A stretch of 64,000 nt of DNA from CALAGJ01 sp964293305 (GCA_964293305.1 CAXYYO010000013.1:1-64000), one strand, 5' to 3'; counted from the stretch's first letter, positions 26,713 through 36,063 are shown. Translations and numbers: made by a program. The notes: generated by a model not told the origin, from the letters alone.

Positions 26713-27432
26713 TTATTTCGACTCTGTTGTATTTTCATAGTACATGAGTTTAAAGCCGGTGCCATGCACATTTACAATTTGCAAACGAGGCTCCGGTCTA
26801 AGATACTTTCTCAATCTTACAATATAAACATCCATGCTACGTCCATTGAAATAGGTGTCGCTACCCCATATTTTTTTAAGTGCTTTTTCACGAGGTACCA
26901 ATTCATTTAGATTTTCCAATAATACTCGGGCAAGCTTTACTTCTTTGGGAGATAATTCAATCGTAGTGCCATCTTTATATTGAAGTAATTTTCTTTTGGG
27001 ACTTATCAAAATATCTCCAAGTTCATATTCTTTATTTTCTACTTCCCTATTCAGTTCTTCATTGCGGAGTACAGCTTGTGTAATTTTTGCAAGAAGCACC
27101 TGACTGTCAAATGGTTTGGTTATATAATCATCTGCGCCTAGCTGATACCCTTTTACAACATCTTCTTTTAAAGTTTTAGCTGTTATAAAAAAAAGTGGTA
27201 CATCGTTATTGATATCTCTTATTTCCTCCGCCAAAGTAAAGCCATCCATTTGAGGCATCATAACATCTAATAAACAAATGTCAAACGTTTCCCGCTGAAA
27301 TGCAGCAAGGCCTAAGCGGCCATCACGTTCTAGGGTAACATCAAAGTCATGCAATTCAAGAAAATTTTTCAAAACCATACCTAGATTTTGATCATCCTCA
27401 CATAATAATACTTTAAAGATTTTTTGTTCCAT
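26713..27432 (-). CDS. OmpR/PhoB-family response regulator, RprY-like
   Basis: 239 residues: receiver domain with the acidic pair E12/D13, phospho-acceptor D56 in LLDVMMPQMDGF and ITKPFD, then a winged-helix DNA-binding domain (LSPKEVKLARVLLENLNELVPREKAL, DVYIVRLRKYL). The LLCEDDQNLG start and TAKTLKEDVVKGYQLGADDYITKPF closely recall Bacteroides RprY. No histidine kinase is adjacent, whereas two-component genes are often paired. A palindrome upstream may be an autoregulatory site. Confidence 0.88.
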   Translation of the reverse strand: MEQKIFKVLLCEDDQNLGMVLKNFLELHDFDVTLERDGRLGLAAFQRETFDICLLDVMMPQMDGFTLAEEIRDINNDVPLFFITAKTLKEDVVKGYQLGADDYITKPFDSQVLLAKITQAVLRNEELNREVENKEYELGDILISPKRKLLQYKDGTTIELSPKEVKLARVLLENLNELVPREKALKKIWGSDTYFNGRSMDVYIVRLRKYLRPEPRLQIVNVHGTGFKLMYYENTTESK

Positions 27433-27478
27433 ATATATTTTTTCGGATTTCTTTTAACCAGTTTTTCTAATTAGGGTT

Positions 27479-27499
27479 TAAAGGTAATGCTAACCTTTA
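27479..27499. promoter_or_regulatory. Palindrome upstream of the rprY-like gene
   Basis: TAAAGGT (27479-27485) and ACCTTTA (27493-27499) are perfect 7-bp inverted arms with a 7-nt spacer, about 47 bases before the start codon. Repeated CTTTAAC words occur nearby (27504 and 27523). OmpR-family proteins bind repeated half-sites, so autoregulation is possible. Confidence 0.35.
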
Positions 27500-27565
27500 G
27501 TATGCTTTAACATTTTATTGATCCTTTAACAAATTAGTGAGCAAAAAAACGATGAAAATAAAATT

Positions 27566-28603
27566 TTACTTGAGTGATATACTCACCGTTTCTGCTTGAA
27601 TGGAAGGAATATTCAGTACATTTTTCATAAATGTTACAATTGCAGTTTGTACGCTCAGCAGATCATTAGATTTAATATAACTGCCCAGTACATGATTCCC
27701 GGTATTTGGCATAGCCTTTTTTACTTTTAAAGAGTCTGGTGTAGATATTGACGTATACATATTAAACATGGCAGGAACACTTACTACACTATCCTGGTGA
27801 ATTTCATCTTTATAATAGTATAAAAGCAATAAAGGGGCTGTTACTTTTGAAAATGTTTCTGGAGTCATAGTTGTTTCTAGCATTTCTTGCAGTTGTACGG
27901 TGGCTTCTAATGGGTACGTATAATTCCAGTATTGTTTATAAATACTTCTCGTATCTTGAGCGGTTACATTGTTGCTACCAGTTACTGTCCTTGCAATTTG
28001 CAGGCCCCAAGGATTATTTAATAGGAATGCTTTATCATTATTAATTGCAATATTTGGACTTAATAATATGAGCGATGCCACGTCATTTGGATATGTGGCA
28101 GCTAACTGCAATGCCTGGCTACCACCGGTACTAGTTGCCATCAAAATAACTTTATTGCCAAGTTGCTTACCTATCTGAAATGCCTCTTTTGCTGATTCCC
28201 AATACTTGTCTGGTGTAATATTGATAAGGTCAACGCTGGTGTCAATACCATGCTCAGCCAAGCGACTTAAATAGAGATTACATCCAAAGGTTTTTGCGAT
28301 ATTTCTGTGAAGTGGGGCACCTTCTTCCTGGCTAGCAGAAAAGCCATGTAAATATACAATTGCATATTCTGTTTTGCTGCGCACTGAATCATCAAACCAT
28401 ACTATTCTTGCTTCATTATTTGGTTTAATATGATGTGTGGCTTCATGAGCCAAAACATAATTTATAAGTCCATTTGCATCTGCTGGTACTTGTGGTAAAG
28501 CGTTTTTATACACAGGTGTCTTTGGGTTTGGGCCCAAAAAATAAATAACACTTAATAATACAATAAAGACCAATAAAAAACGAATCCATTTTGCCTTGAA
28601 CAT
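27566..28603 (-). CDS. Membrane-anchored or secreted alpha/beta hydrolase
   Basis: 345 residues with an N-terminal hydrophobic helix (7-23) that is either an uncleaved anchor or a signal peptide. The hydrolase core shows YLHGFSASQEEG (83-95), nucleophile S158 in ATSTGGSQ, and a C-terminal GNHVLGS with the likely catalytic histidine. Resembles carboxylesterase or monoglyceride lipase-like proteins of Bacteroidota. It is a single gene; substrate unknown. Confidence 0.78.
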   Translation of the reverse strand: MFKAKWIRFLLVFIVLLSVIYFLGPNPKTPVYKNALPQVPADANGLINYVLAHEATHHIKPNNEARIVWFDDSVRSKTEYAIVYLHGFSASQEEGAPLHRNIAKTFGCNLYLSRLAEHGIDTSVDLINITPDKYWESAKEAFQIGKQLGNKVILMATSTGGSQALQLAATYPNDVASLILLSPNIAINNDKAFLLNNPWGLQIARTVTGSNNVTAQDTRSIYKQYWNYTYPLEATVQLQEMLETTMTPETFSKVTAPLLLLYYYKDEIHQDSVVSVPAMFNMYTSISTPDSLKVKKAMPNTGNHVLGSYIKSNDLLSVQTAIVTFMKNVLNIPSIQAETVSISLK

Positions 28604-28663
28604 AAAAATTTTTTTGTAAAAATAGGTACCCGGTAAACATAACAGATAATCACAAATGGCTAT

Positions 28664-29395
28664 CTATTTTCTTTCAAAAAGCCACCATAACCTTTTACGG
28701 GGTTTTATGGTGTAGTTATCGCCAATAAATTGTTTAATATGGTTCATTGCTTCATCAATATCATCTGTAAGCAAAACAAGTTTTAGATCCTCTCTGCTGA
28801 TGGTGCCCACATCAACCATATAATCAATATAATCCCATAGTCCTTTATAGTAATCTTTACCAAATAAAACGATGGGAAATTTTGTCATAGTTTTGGTTTG
28901 TACCAATGTAAGGGTCTCAAAAAACTCATCCATTGTACCAAAACCACCCGGCATAATGATGAATGCATATGAATATTTTGTAAGCAAAACTTTGCGTACA
29001 AAAAAATGATCAAATGAAAGACTCACATTTAAATAAGGGTTGGCTTGCTGCTCAAATGGTAACACAATATTGCAGCCTACAGACATTCCCTTATTTTCAA
29101 AAGCCCCACGATTTGCTGCTTCCATAATACCTGGCCCTCCGCCGGTCATTGTTACAAATCCGAGATCGGCAATGCGGTTTCCAAATAATCTAGCTGCCCC
29201 ATACCATTTATGATTTTCAGTAAATCTGGCTGAGCCAAAAACGGTAATACATGGACCTAAAAAATGCAATTTTCTAAATCCCATTAAAAACTGGCTTACA
29301 ACTTTATATAAAAAAACAATTTCAAAGCTGCGGCTTTTTGCTCCTTCCAGATATACAGGAGTAGCCCCAGGGATCAATCGATTTGTTGTTTTCAT
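28664..29395 (-). CDS. LOG-family protein (TIGR00730-type Rossmann fold)
   Basis: 243 residues with the two LOG motifs, GGGPGIMEAANRGAF and PGGFGTMDEFFETLTLVQ. LOG proteins are cytokinin-nucleoside-5'-monophosphate phosphoribohydrolases in plants and some bacteria; many bacterial members are thought to hydrolyse AMP or other nucleotides. Older annotations as lysine decarboxylase are wrong for this family. A -7 element lies five bases before the start codon. Confidence 0.87.
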   Translation of the reverse strand: MKTTNRLIPGATPVYLEGAKSRSFEIVFLYKVVSQFLMGFRKLHFLGPCITVFGSARFTENHKWYGAARLFGNRIADLGFVTMTGGGPGIMEAANRGAFENKGMSVGCNIVLPFEQQANPYLNVSLSFDHFFVRKVLLTKYSYAFIIMPGGFGTMDEFFETLTLVQTKTMTKFPIVLFGKDYYKGLWDYIDYMVDVGTISREDLKLVLLTDDIDEAMNHIKQFIGDNYTIKPRKRLWWLFERK

Positions 29396-29400
29396 GCGTA

Positions 29401-29408
29401 CAAACTTA
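29401..29408 (-). promoter_or_regulatory. -7 element TAAGTTTG upstream of the LOG gene
   Basis: Exact TAnnTTTG on the minus strand with five bases to the ATG at 29395, implying a leaderless or very short-leader mRNA. Confidence 0.5.
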
Positions 29409-29584
29409 CTTGATGAATTACCAATATTAAAATCTTAATGGTATTGGGATTATTATTTTTAAAGCATTTATAAGCATAAAATTTAGATGCCTTCCATATA
29501 GGAGATTGACTCAAAATTTGTTGTTCTTAGATTAAAGAAATGAAGTATTTGCTATGCGCAATGAAAAAGATTGACGTATTTCCC

Positions 29585-29592
29585 TATTTTTG
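29585..29592 (+). promoter_or_regulatory. -7 element TATTTTTG upstream of rpmH
   Basis: Exact TAnnTTTG followed by C, 80 bases before rpmH. The leader that would follow contains a locally GC-rich stretch with GGCG/CCGCC words (29611-29630) that could fold and act in ribosomal-protein feedback. Confidence 0.5.
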
Positions 29593-29672
29593 CCGCCCTT
29601 TCACCGGGAGGCGTTATGGTGACCGCCGCTTGATAACAGGAAATTATTTTTTCAGTAAGCAAATAAAAAATT

Positions 29673-29828
29673 ATGAAACGTACATTTCAGCCGCACAATC
29701 GCCGCCGTAAATCAGTACATGGCTTTAGAAAGCGCATGGAAACTGCAAATGGCCGAAAAGTGTTGGCAAGCCGTCGCAAAAAAGGACGTCATAAACTTAC
29801 TGTTTCCGATGAAAGGAAATTAAAGTAA
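29673..29828 (+). CDS. rpmH: 50S ribosomal protein L34
   Basis: A 51-residue basic protein starting MKRTFQPHNRRRKSVHGF and continuing RMETANGRKVLASRRKKGRH, the standard L34 sequence with a short C-terminal extension (KLTVSDERKLK). It is too short for usual ORF cut-offs. In many bacteria rpmH is followed by rnpA near oriC; here it stands alone, with its own promoter and terminator, upstream of meaB. Confidence 0.97.
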   Translation: MKRTFQPHNRRRKSVHGFRKRMETANGRKVLASRRKKGRHKLTVSDERKLK

Positions 29829-29851
29829 GATTTATATAAACTACATAGGAG

Positions 29852-29877
29852 CCCGCTATTTAATAGCGGGTTTTTTT
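29852..29877 (+). terminator. Intrinsic terminator after rpmH
   Basis: Seven-bp stem CCCGCTA/TAGCGGG, 5-nt loop, then seven T residues. Confidence 0.92.
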
Positions 29878-29931
29878 AGGTTTAAAGTACCCATTTTTTT
29901 GCAAAACCAAATAATTGATTTTCTTTGATTG

Positions 29932-30843
29932 ATGTGGCAGCAGTTATATATTGAGCTTAGGCAAAGTGATACTAAATCTCTCAGTAGATGCATCTCCCTG
30001 GTGGAGAATGAAATACCTGGCTATGATGCTTTTTTAAAATCTTTGCCAACTTCTAACCAAAAAATAACTGGGATAACAGGACCTCCCGGGGCTGGCAAAA
30101 GCACATTGGTAGATGGTATTATTAATCAATGGATAGCACAAGGCAAAAAAGTGGCTGTACTTTGTATTGATCCTTCCTCACCCTTTAATTATGGTGCTTT
30201 ATTGGGTGACCGCATCCGTATGAGTGACTGGTACACTAATCCAAATGTATTTATTCGATCTCTATCAAGCAGGGGTAGCCTAGGTGGGCTTAATCCCAAA
30301 ATAATAGAAATATCTGAAGTAATTAAAGCGGCAGATTTTGATGAAATATTAATTGAAACAGTAGGTGTAGGGCAAAGTGAGGTTGAAATAGCCGGATTGT
30401 CTGATACCACAATTGTAGTCCTTGTGCCAGAAGCCGGGGATGAAGTACAAACAATGAAAGCTGGTTTGATGGAGATTGCAGATATTTTTGTAGTTAATAA
30501 GGCAGACAGACCGGATGCGGCAGTATTTACAAAAAATTTACGATTCATGCTGGCTCCGGCTTTCAGCACAAAAAAAATAGAAATACCAATTATTAAAACT
30601 GTTGCAAGCAGACAAGAAGGTATTTCAGAATTAGTAGCATCTATTCTACACCATCAACAAATCAATATAACTAAAGAGAGAAAATACTGGTTGCTGGCGG
30701 AAAAAGCATGGCAACTTTTACAAAACAAAAGAATGTACCCGCTTAATAAAAAGGAGTTATTCCAAAATATTGAAAAATTATCTGCAAAAACTGATTTTAA
30801 TCTTTACCAATTTGTAGCTGATGTATTGAAGAATAGATTCTAA
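29932..30843 (+). CDS. meaB: MeaB/ArgK GTPase, methylmalonyl-CoA mutase chaperone
   Basis: A G3E-family GTPase of 303 residues that loads and protects the B12 cofactor of methylmalonyl-CoA mutase. Motifs: P-loop GPPGAGKST, then DPSSPFNYGALLGDRIRM, ETVGVGQSE and NKAD. The ATG at 29932 is chosen over the TTG one codon earlier. The mutase genes are not adjacent, but the window also carries a B12 uptake and salvage operon that would supply the cofactor. Confidence 0.92.
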   Translation: MWQQLYIELRQSDTKSLSRCISLVENEIPGYDAFLKSLPTSNQKITGITGPPGAGKSTLVDGIINQWIAQGKKVAVLCIDPSSPFNYGALLGDRIRMSDWYTNPNVFIRSLSSRGSLGGLNPKIIEISEVIKAADFDEILIETVGVGQSEVEIAGLSDTTIVVLVPEAGDEVQTMKAGLMEIADIFVVNKADRPDAAVFTKNLRFMLAPAFSTKKIEIPIIKTVASRQEGISELVASILHHQQINITKERKYWLLAEKAWQLLQNKRMYPLNKKELFQNIEKLSAKTDFNLYQFVADVLKNRF

Positions 30844-30868
30844 AAATTAAAATCTAATTACAATCAAC

Positions 30869-31591
30869 CTATTTTATCAGCCGCTTATCCTCAATAATTT
30901 CTCCATCCTTAAAAGTTATAATCCTATCGCCACCATTGGCAAACTGCATATCGTGAGTAACGATCATGATGGATTGATGCAGACTACTTTTTAACTCCTT
31001 CAAAATTGATAACACATTCATGGTATTTTTTGAATCTAAATTGCCGGTAGGCTCATCGCCAAAAATGATTTCAGGATTATTAATTAAAGCCCTAGCTATG
31101 GCCACTCTTTGCTGCTGTCCACCACTAAGTTTATTGGCTCTTTTTAAGGCCTGATCTTTTAAGCCTAGCATATCTAATTTTTCAAAAGCATGCTGTTCAA
31201 TTTCTTCTTCACTATACTTTCCGAGTTTTATGGCAGGTAGCTTTACATTATCCAACACTGTAAACTCCGGTAATAAATAATGAAACTGAAATACAAAACC
31301 AATTTTCTCATTGCGCAGCGAAGCCAATTGATTTTTTGATAAAGATTTTAAAACAATACCATCTAGTTTTATATCCCCGTCATAATTTGTATCTAAAGTG
31401 GAAAGCAGATAGAGTAAAGTACTTTTACCACTACCAGATGCCCCCACCAGACATGTAAATTCATTTTTGTATAACTGTAAATTTACATTGCGTAGCACCT
31501 GAAATTTTTCTGGATCATAGAAATATTTATCAAGATGGATTGTTTCTATAATCGGGGCTGTTTTAATATTTTTTGGTACCGTGTTGCTCAT
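30869..31591 (-). CDS. ABC transporter ATP-binding protein (LolD/MacB/DevA type)
   Basis: 240 residues with Walker A GASGSGKST, Q-loop, signature LSGGQQQRVAIARAL and Walker B IIFGDEPTGNLDS. The sequence belongs to the LolD/MacB/DevA group that powers FtsX-like permeases. It follows the permease gene by 15 bases and completes an adaptor-permease-ATPase operon. The substrate of such exporters cannot be read from sequence. Confidence 0.92.
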   Translation of the reverse strand: MSNTVPKNIKTAPIIETIHLDKYFYDPEKFQVLRNVNLQLYKNEFTCLVGASGSGKSTLLYLLSTLDTNYDGDIKLDGIVLKSLSKNQLASLRNEKIGFVFQFHYLLPEFTVLDNVKLPAIKLGKYSEEEIEQHAFEKLDMLGLKDQALKRANKLSGGQQQRVAIARALINNPEIIFGDEPTGNLDSKNTMNVLSILKELKSSLHQSIMIVTHDMQFANGGDRIITFKDGEIIEDKRLIK

Positions 31592-31606
31592 ACTTTATGG
31601 CTTATA

Positions 31607-32887
31607 TCATTTACCTCGGATTATATCTACCGGGTCAATACGACTGGCTTTGCGGGCTGGTATATATCCAGCCAATGAAGTGGCAGCAAGCCCAAAAGCA
31701 AACGCCAGTACAAAAAACAATGGGTCTTTATTAAAAGCCAGATACTCCATACTTACAAAGCCTTTTATGTTTAAAGGAATGCTGCCAATAATACTCGTTA
31801 CAATATATCCTAAACCCAAACCAAGTAAGCCTCCTATAAATCCTATAACCAAAGACTCTGTCAGAAAAATTCTTTTGATATCTCTGTCTTTATATCCCAA
31901 TGCTTTTAAAATAGCAATATCGCCCAGCTTCTCATAAATGATCATCATTTGTATATTGAAAATGCCAAAGCCACTTACTATTAAAATTGAAATAATTACG
32001 AGGTAAGTTACTAAGTTCTGTACTTTAAATACACTGAAAATATTTGCGTTGGCTATCTTCCAATCTTCTGCACGATACGCATATTTTTTTTCAAATGAAA
32101 GTGCATCAGCTTCGCTAGTACTGATATCATTTAATTTGATATTTATGTCTGTGATATAGCTAGCATCTTTATTAAATAATTTTTGAGCGATACTTAATTT
32201 TACCAAGCCCCTCACTTTATCTACTTCTGTAAGTCCGGTTTCGTTTATGCCAGATACTTTTAAGTTGATTGAAATTCCATCCTGTGAAATTAATGTAATT
32301 GCATCTCCAATTTCAACTGCTAATGATTCAGCTAAACCAATACCTATTACAATACCATTACTACTACTTTCTAACTTTTTTAAATCGCCATACTTCATAT
32401 ATTGCTGCAGGTTGAAAATGCGATCTTCCTGTGTAACATTTATCCCATTTACATACCCTGCTTTTTGTACCACTCCGGATTTAAAAATGACCTGCCCACT
32501 AAGTGAAGGTGATACCCCAAATACATTAGGATGTGCCTCCAAATCCTGAATGATATAAGCGGCATTTTTTATTTTGCTGTTAATGGCTTTTGGTTTTTGA
32601 CCATATACAACCACCCATTGTGAATCATTGGGCAAATATGTTTCAAGCAGGCTTTTTCTGTTTTTATCCGCTTCATTAAAGATATGAATATTTGCAGTAG
32701 TATTTATAGTACGATCAATAAAAGTGCTTTGAAATCCTGTTATTAATCCTGCCTGAAAAATAAAAACTGCAATACCAAATGTAACACCCAGCATGGCCAC
32801 AATTGTTTGCCTACGCTTGGCTATTAAATGCGTAAAAGCAATGCGGAGTGTTGGATTTTTTCTAATGATGTTTTTAAATAGCGACAT
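31607..32887 (-). CDS. FtsX-like ABC permease (DevC/MacB-type)
   Basis: 426 residues: an N-terminal transmembrane helix (about 25-47), a large periplasmic MacB_PCD-type domain, and three C-terminal helices of the FtsX fold ending ASRIDPVDIIRGK. I start at the ATG at 32887, whose A overlaps the last base of the upstream stop codon (TGATG), a sign of translational coupling; the apparent extra codon upstream is TTG. Functions with the adaptor and ATPase encoded on either side. Confidence 0.9.
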   Translation of the reverse strand: MSLFKNIIRKNPTLRIAFTHLIAKRRQTIVAMLGVTFGIAVFIFQAGLITGFQSTFIDRTINTTANIHIFNEADKNRKSLLETYLPNDSQWVVVYGQKPKAINSKIKNAAYIIQDLEAHPNVFGVSPSLSGQVIFKSGVVQKAGYVNGINVTQEDRIFNLQQYMKYGDLKKLESSSNGIVIGIGLAESLAVEIGDAITLISQDGISINLKVSGINETGLTEVDKVRGLVKLSIAQKLFNKDASYITDINIKLNDISTSEADALSFEKKYAYRAEDWKIANANIFSVFKVQNLVTYLVIISILIVSGFGIFNIQMMIIYEKLGDIAILKALGYKDRDIKRIFLTESLVIGFIGGLLGLGLGYIVTSIIGSIPLNIKGFVSMEYLAFNKDPLFFVLAFAFGLAATSLAGYIPARKASRIDPVDIIRGK

Positions 32888-33969
32888 CAAGGTTTTATTA
32901 TAGCAGTGGAAGCATCTACACCAGAAATGATTTCTACAAATCCTTTATTGCGCATACCCGTTTGTACTTTCTTTTTTGTACCATCTTTTTGAGTTATCAT
33001 ATTTGAGGCATCAACATATTCGTAAGGTACAACCCATACATTTTTTTGTATGCTTACTGTAATATTAGCTTCGGCACTCATACCACAGAAATAAATCAAT
33101 TCGTTTGTAGGCAAATCGGTTTTTACAATAACTGTTTTATTGCCAGCGGTTAAAGATGGTTCAATCTCTTTAACTGTAGTGAGTATGGGTTTTTCTGGAT
33201 ATGCTTCTAGGCTGATTAAAACCTGTTGCCCAAGTGCAATCATACCAATATCTGTTTCATCAATATCGAGCCATGCTTCAAATAATTGCGAAGCGCCAAA
33301 ACCAAATGCCTGCACTCCGGGGTTTATTAATTGCCCCGGTTTAATGGGCACTTCATAAATTCTTCCAGAAAAAGGAGCCCTTATTGTATAGTCTGATTTA
33401 TTGTTTTGTTGGAATTGTACTTGCTGTTTTGCCAGTGATACTTCTGTGGCCAATTTTAGCTTTAACTGCTCAAAATTACTTTTCGTTTTTTGTAGGTTAC
33501 TCCAGGAGAGGTCGGCCTGTGTTTGTGCCTGATCAAAGTTGGCCTTAGTGGTTATATCTTCTCTCAATAAATTTTTATACCGCTGCATATTTGTGCTATC
33601 TAAAGCATATTTGGATGCTGCCGCCAATATATCCTGCCATGCAGACTCTAACTGCATTATGCGTGTATGATTTATTGTTTCATTGTATTGTAATTGTTGA
33701 TTAGCAATATCAACAGAAACATCACTGTTTGCTGACTCAATAGTAAGGAGTGCTTGTCCTTTAAAAACAGTATCTCCCGGCTTTACAAATACCTGATTAA
33801 TATACCCATTTGCTTTCGATGCAATTTTTACATAGTCAATAGGATAAATCCGTCCCGATGCATACACGGTTTGGATAAGGTCTTTGCGTTCCGGTACAAT
33901 ACTATCCTCATTATTTCCGCAGCAAAGCAGTAGTGAAAAAACAAAACCAGCCAATAGTTGATTTCGCAT
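32887..33969 (-). CDS. HlyD-family periplasmic adaptor lipoprotein
   Basis: A 360-residue membrane-fusion protein with a lipoprotein signal (LLAGFVFSLLLCCGNNE, lipid attachment at C16 or C17), a split lipoyl domain (GYINQVFVKPGDTVFKGQALL and IRAPFSGRIYEVPIKPGQLI), a helical hairpin between them, and a beta-barrel domain. First gene of a DevBCA/MacAB-like tripartite exporter. No outer-membrane TolC protein adjoins. Confidence 0.9.
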   Translation of the reverse strand: MRNQLLAGFVFSLLLCCGNNEDSIVPERKDLIQTVYASGRIYPIDYVKIASKANGYINQVFVKPGDTVFKGQALLTIESANSDVSVDIANQQLQYNETINHTRIMQLESAWQDILAAASKYALDSTNMQRYKNLLREDITTKANFDQAQTQADLSWSNLQKTKSNFEQLKLKLATEVSLAKQQVQFQQNNKSDYTIRAPFSGRIYEVPIKPGQLINPGVQAFGFGASQLFEAWLDIDETDIGMIALGQQVLISLEAYPEKPILTTVKEIEPSLTAGNKTVIVKTDLPTNELIYFCGMSAEANITVSIQKNVWVVPYEYVDASNMITQKDGTKKKVQTGMRNKGFVEIISGVDASTAIIKP

Positions 33970-33982
33970 ATTAGGATTTGTG

Positions 33983-33990
33983 CAAATATA
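33983..33990 (-). promoter_or_regulatory. -7 element TATATTTG upstream of the exporter operon
   Basis: Exact TAnnTTTG followed by C on the minus strand, 13 bases before the adaptor start codon. Confidence 0.5.
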
Positions 33991-34162
33991 ATTGTAACAA
34001 TAGAATGTTTAAGTTTTGAAAATGATTAAGTGTTAGGATTGTTTCGACAGAAGTTTTGGTGAATTATTTCATCTCCAGCATTATTTGATGCTCGATTAAT
34101 ATAATGCAATAAATAAGAAATTTTTATGATTGTGCCATATATCTAAGCGTGTACAATACCAA

Positions 34163-35881
34163 TTAATCCACAATTAATTTTTCTGTATATACAGCACCTT
34201 CAGATACATATTCGATGAGATAAAGCCCAGATTTAAGCTCGCTTATATCTACCTGAAATATGTTATCACCTGCAATCAATCCATTATACACGTCTTTTAT
34301 TTTGTGATGATCTGTTGTTGAGATGATGATAGAAATTTTTGTTTGCCTCTTTGCTGATGCTGAAATGCTAACCATTTGCTGAGCAGGATTTGGAAATGGT
34401 GGCAGCGTACTAATATTACTTACTATACTATTATTTGAAATGCTAAATTTCCAATATCCTTCCGGTGCTGGCATTGGCCTGTTCTGTATTTTGCCATCAT
34501 TAGATTTGCCTTGAATATAGTAATAGATTGTTTTACCGGCAGCTTGTGCCGGAATGTTTCCTGCCCATATATTTTGTTGTCCTTGTACCCTGTTCATAAC
34601 AACAATTTTATAAGGTTGCAAAGTATCTGTGCGCCAGTATATGTGAGCCTGCCTTATGCCAGACGCATGATTAATATAAGCCCTCACCGAGTATGGTTTT
34701 GAATTATTTGTGGTATTCCTCAATGATTGGTGTGAAATCAATAAAGGGCTTTGTTCACCAATTTCTTTGGTAATGCAATGCAGTGCGCCTAATGCACCTA
34801 TACTTTGTAGTGAGTTAATACCAACAATTTTATACCCCGGCAGTACTTCTCTATAAATCCGCAGTGCAGTTGTATCAGCGGGTATATTATAAGTAGGTAC
34901 AATTACTGTCTTGTTAATGAACGATGAATTTGTATAAGTGAAATACCTTCCCCTATTATTTGGATATTTGCCTTTGTCATCAGGCATGGGTATTCGTATT
35001 ACTTTATATGGCGTACCAAATACTGATTTGAAATTAGTAAGTATATATTGAAGATTGTCTTCTATCTGTGGTCCATCTGCCACACCAGAGGGATACTGAC
35101 CTACAAGTAGTGTTTCTTCATCTAATAGCTTCATGTGCATGTCTATATGATGAATGTCATCATAAGGCAATGTGGTCATTTTTATATAACGCTGTATCCC
35201 CATATAATTTTGCATGATGCTATCAACGCCGGCTTCTGAAAGGGTTTTGTTCTCGTCTAAAATCAATTTTGATGCAAAGCCGGTTCCAAAACCATCAGTC
35301 ATAAAATTACCGCCTGTGTTTACTAATTTCCAGGGGGCTGTTGTTGTAGTAAAAGTGGGAGTTTGCAGTAGTCTTCCCAAAGTGTAAGGTATTGTATCAT
35401 CCTGTGGACGGGGTCTGTTATATTTCCAATCCATTGTGTACAATGAATCAACATCATTGGTATAGGTACTCCAAGGGCCATAGTCTCGGCTCCAAACAGA
35501 ATTAAAGCGTGTATTTACAAAACTTACATTTACCGTATCCACTCCTCTTGCTGATAGATAATCAATAACGGATTGACTGTTTTTGCAAACAATATATACT
35601 CTACATTCTTGTTTTGCAGCACGTACTATTTCTGTTAAAATGGAGGGATAGCTTGTCCAAGTTATTTGCAGTGCCTGCAATGCTTCCCACTCTGCTATGG
35701 TACGTACTTTTTTTTGAGGGGGCAATATGAAAACATCTGCCGCAGCCGGTGCTGTTGGCAATAAATCCTCCTCCATCATCAACATTTTTTCTCTTGCCGT
35801 CATATAATGTGGCAGGTATTGCCCGTAAGCAAATTCAATCAGCAATAAACAAACTAAAGATAATAAATGGCGTAAGTACAT
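34163..35881 (-). CDS. Secreted peptidylarginine-deiminase-like protein with T9SS C-terminal domain
   Basis: 572 residues. A signal peptide (1-20) precedes a deiminase-fold catalytic domain (about 40-400). By comparison with Porphyromonas gingivalis PPAD (catalytic Asp130, His236, Asp238, Cys351; substrate Arg152/Arg154) I see D133 in SRDYGPW, R156 and R158 in NRPRPQDD, H245 and D247 in HHIDMH, N318, and C369 in ALHCITKE, in the same order and similar spacing. Residues about 490-572 are a T9SS type A sorting domain (FPNPAQQ ... GLYLIEY ... EKLIVD). Predicted to convert arginine residues or small guanidino compounds outside the cell; agmatine deiminase is the alternative. Confidence 0.85.
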   Translation of the reverse strand: MYLRHLLSLVCLLLIEFAYGQYLPHYMTAREKMLMMEEDLLPTAPAAADVFILPPQKKVRTIAEWEALQALQITWTSYPSILTEIVRAAKQECRVYIVCKNSQSVIDYLSARGVDTVNVSFVNTRFNSVWSRDYGPWSTYTNDVDSLYTMDWKYNRPRPQDDTIPYTLGRLLQTPTFTTTTAPWKLVNTGGNFMTDGFGTGFASKLILDENKTLSEAGVDSIMQNYMGIQRYIKMTTLPYDDIHHIDMHMKLLDEETLLVGQYPSGVADGPQIEDNLQYILTNFKSVFGTPYKVIRIPMPDDKGKYPNNRGRYFTYTNSSFINKTVIVPTYNIPADTTALRIYREVLPGYKIVGINSLQSIGALGALHCITKEIGEQSPLLISHQSLRNTTNNSKPYSVRAYINHASGIRQAHIYWRTDTLQPYKIVVMNRVQGQQNIWAGNIPAQAAGKTIYYYIQGKSNDGKIQNRPMPAPEGYWKFSISNNSIVSNISTLPPFPNPAQQMVSISASAKRQTKISIIISTTDHHKIKDVYNGLIAGDNIFQVDISELKSGLYLIEYVSEGAVYTEKLIVD

Positions 35882-35906
35882 AGTGTATATTTTTTATGGT
35901 GCGTTA

Positions 35907-35914
35907 CAAACTTA
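35907..35914 (-). promoter_or_regulatory. -7 element TAAGTTTG upstream of the deiminase-like gene
   Basis: Exact TAnnTTTG on the minus strand, 25 bases before the start codon. Confidence 0.45.
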
Positions 35915-36063
35915 AAGAGAAATATAAATCTGAAGTACCATAAAAATATTTCATCCCGAGAAATATGATAAAGCGGTTTGAATAATGCATTTGCTCATTT
36001 TAGCACCTGTCCAAAACTTCCACGGGTTGCTCTGGATTTTATATTTGAGTCAAATCTTTATTG

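Noticed and set aside
29560..29592. TTGACG at 29571 as a -35 partner of the rpmH -7 element
   Set aside because: Only 11 bases separate it from the -7 element, too close for the Bacteroidota -33/-7 spacing of about 19.
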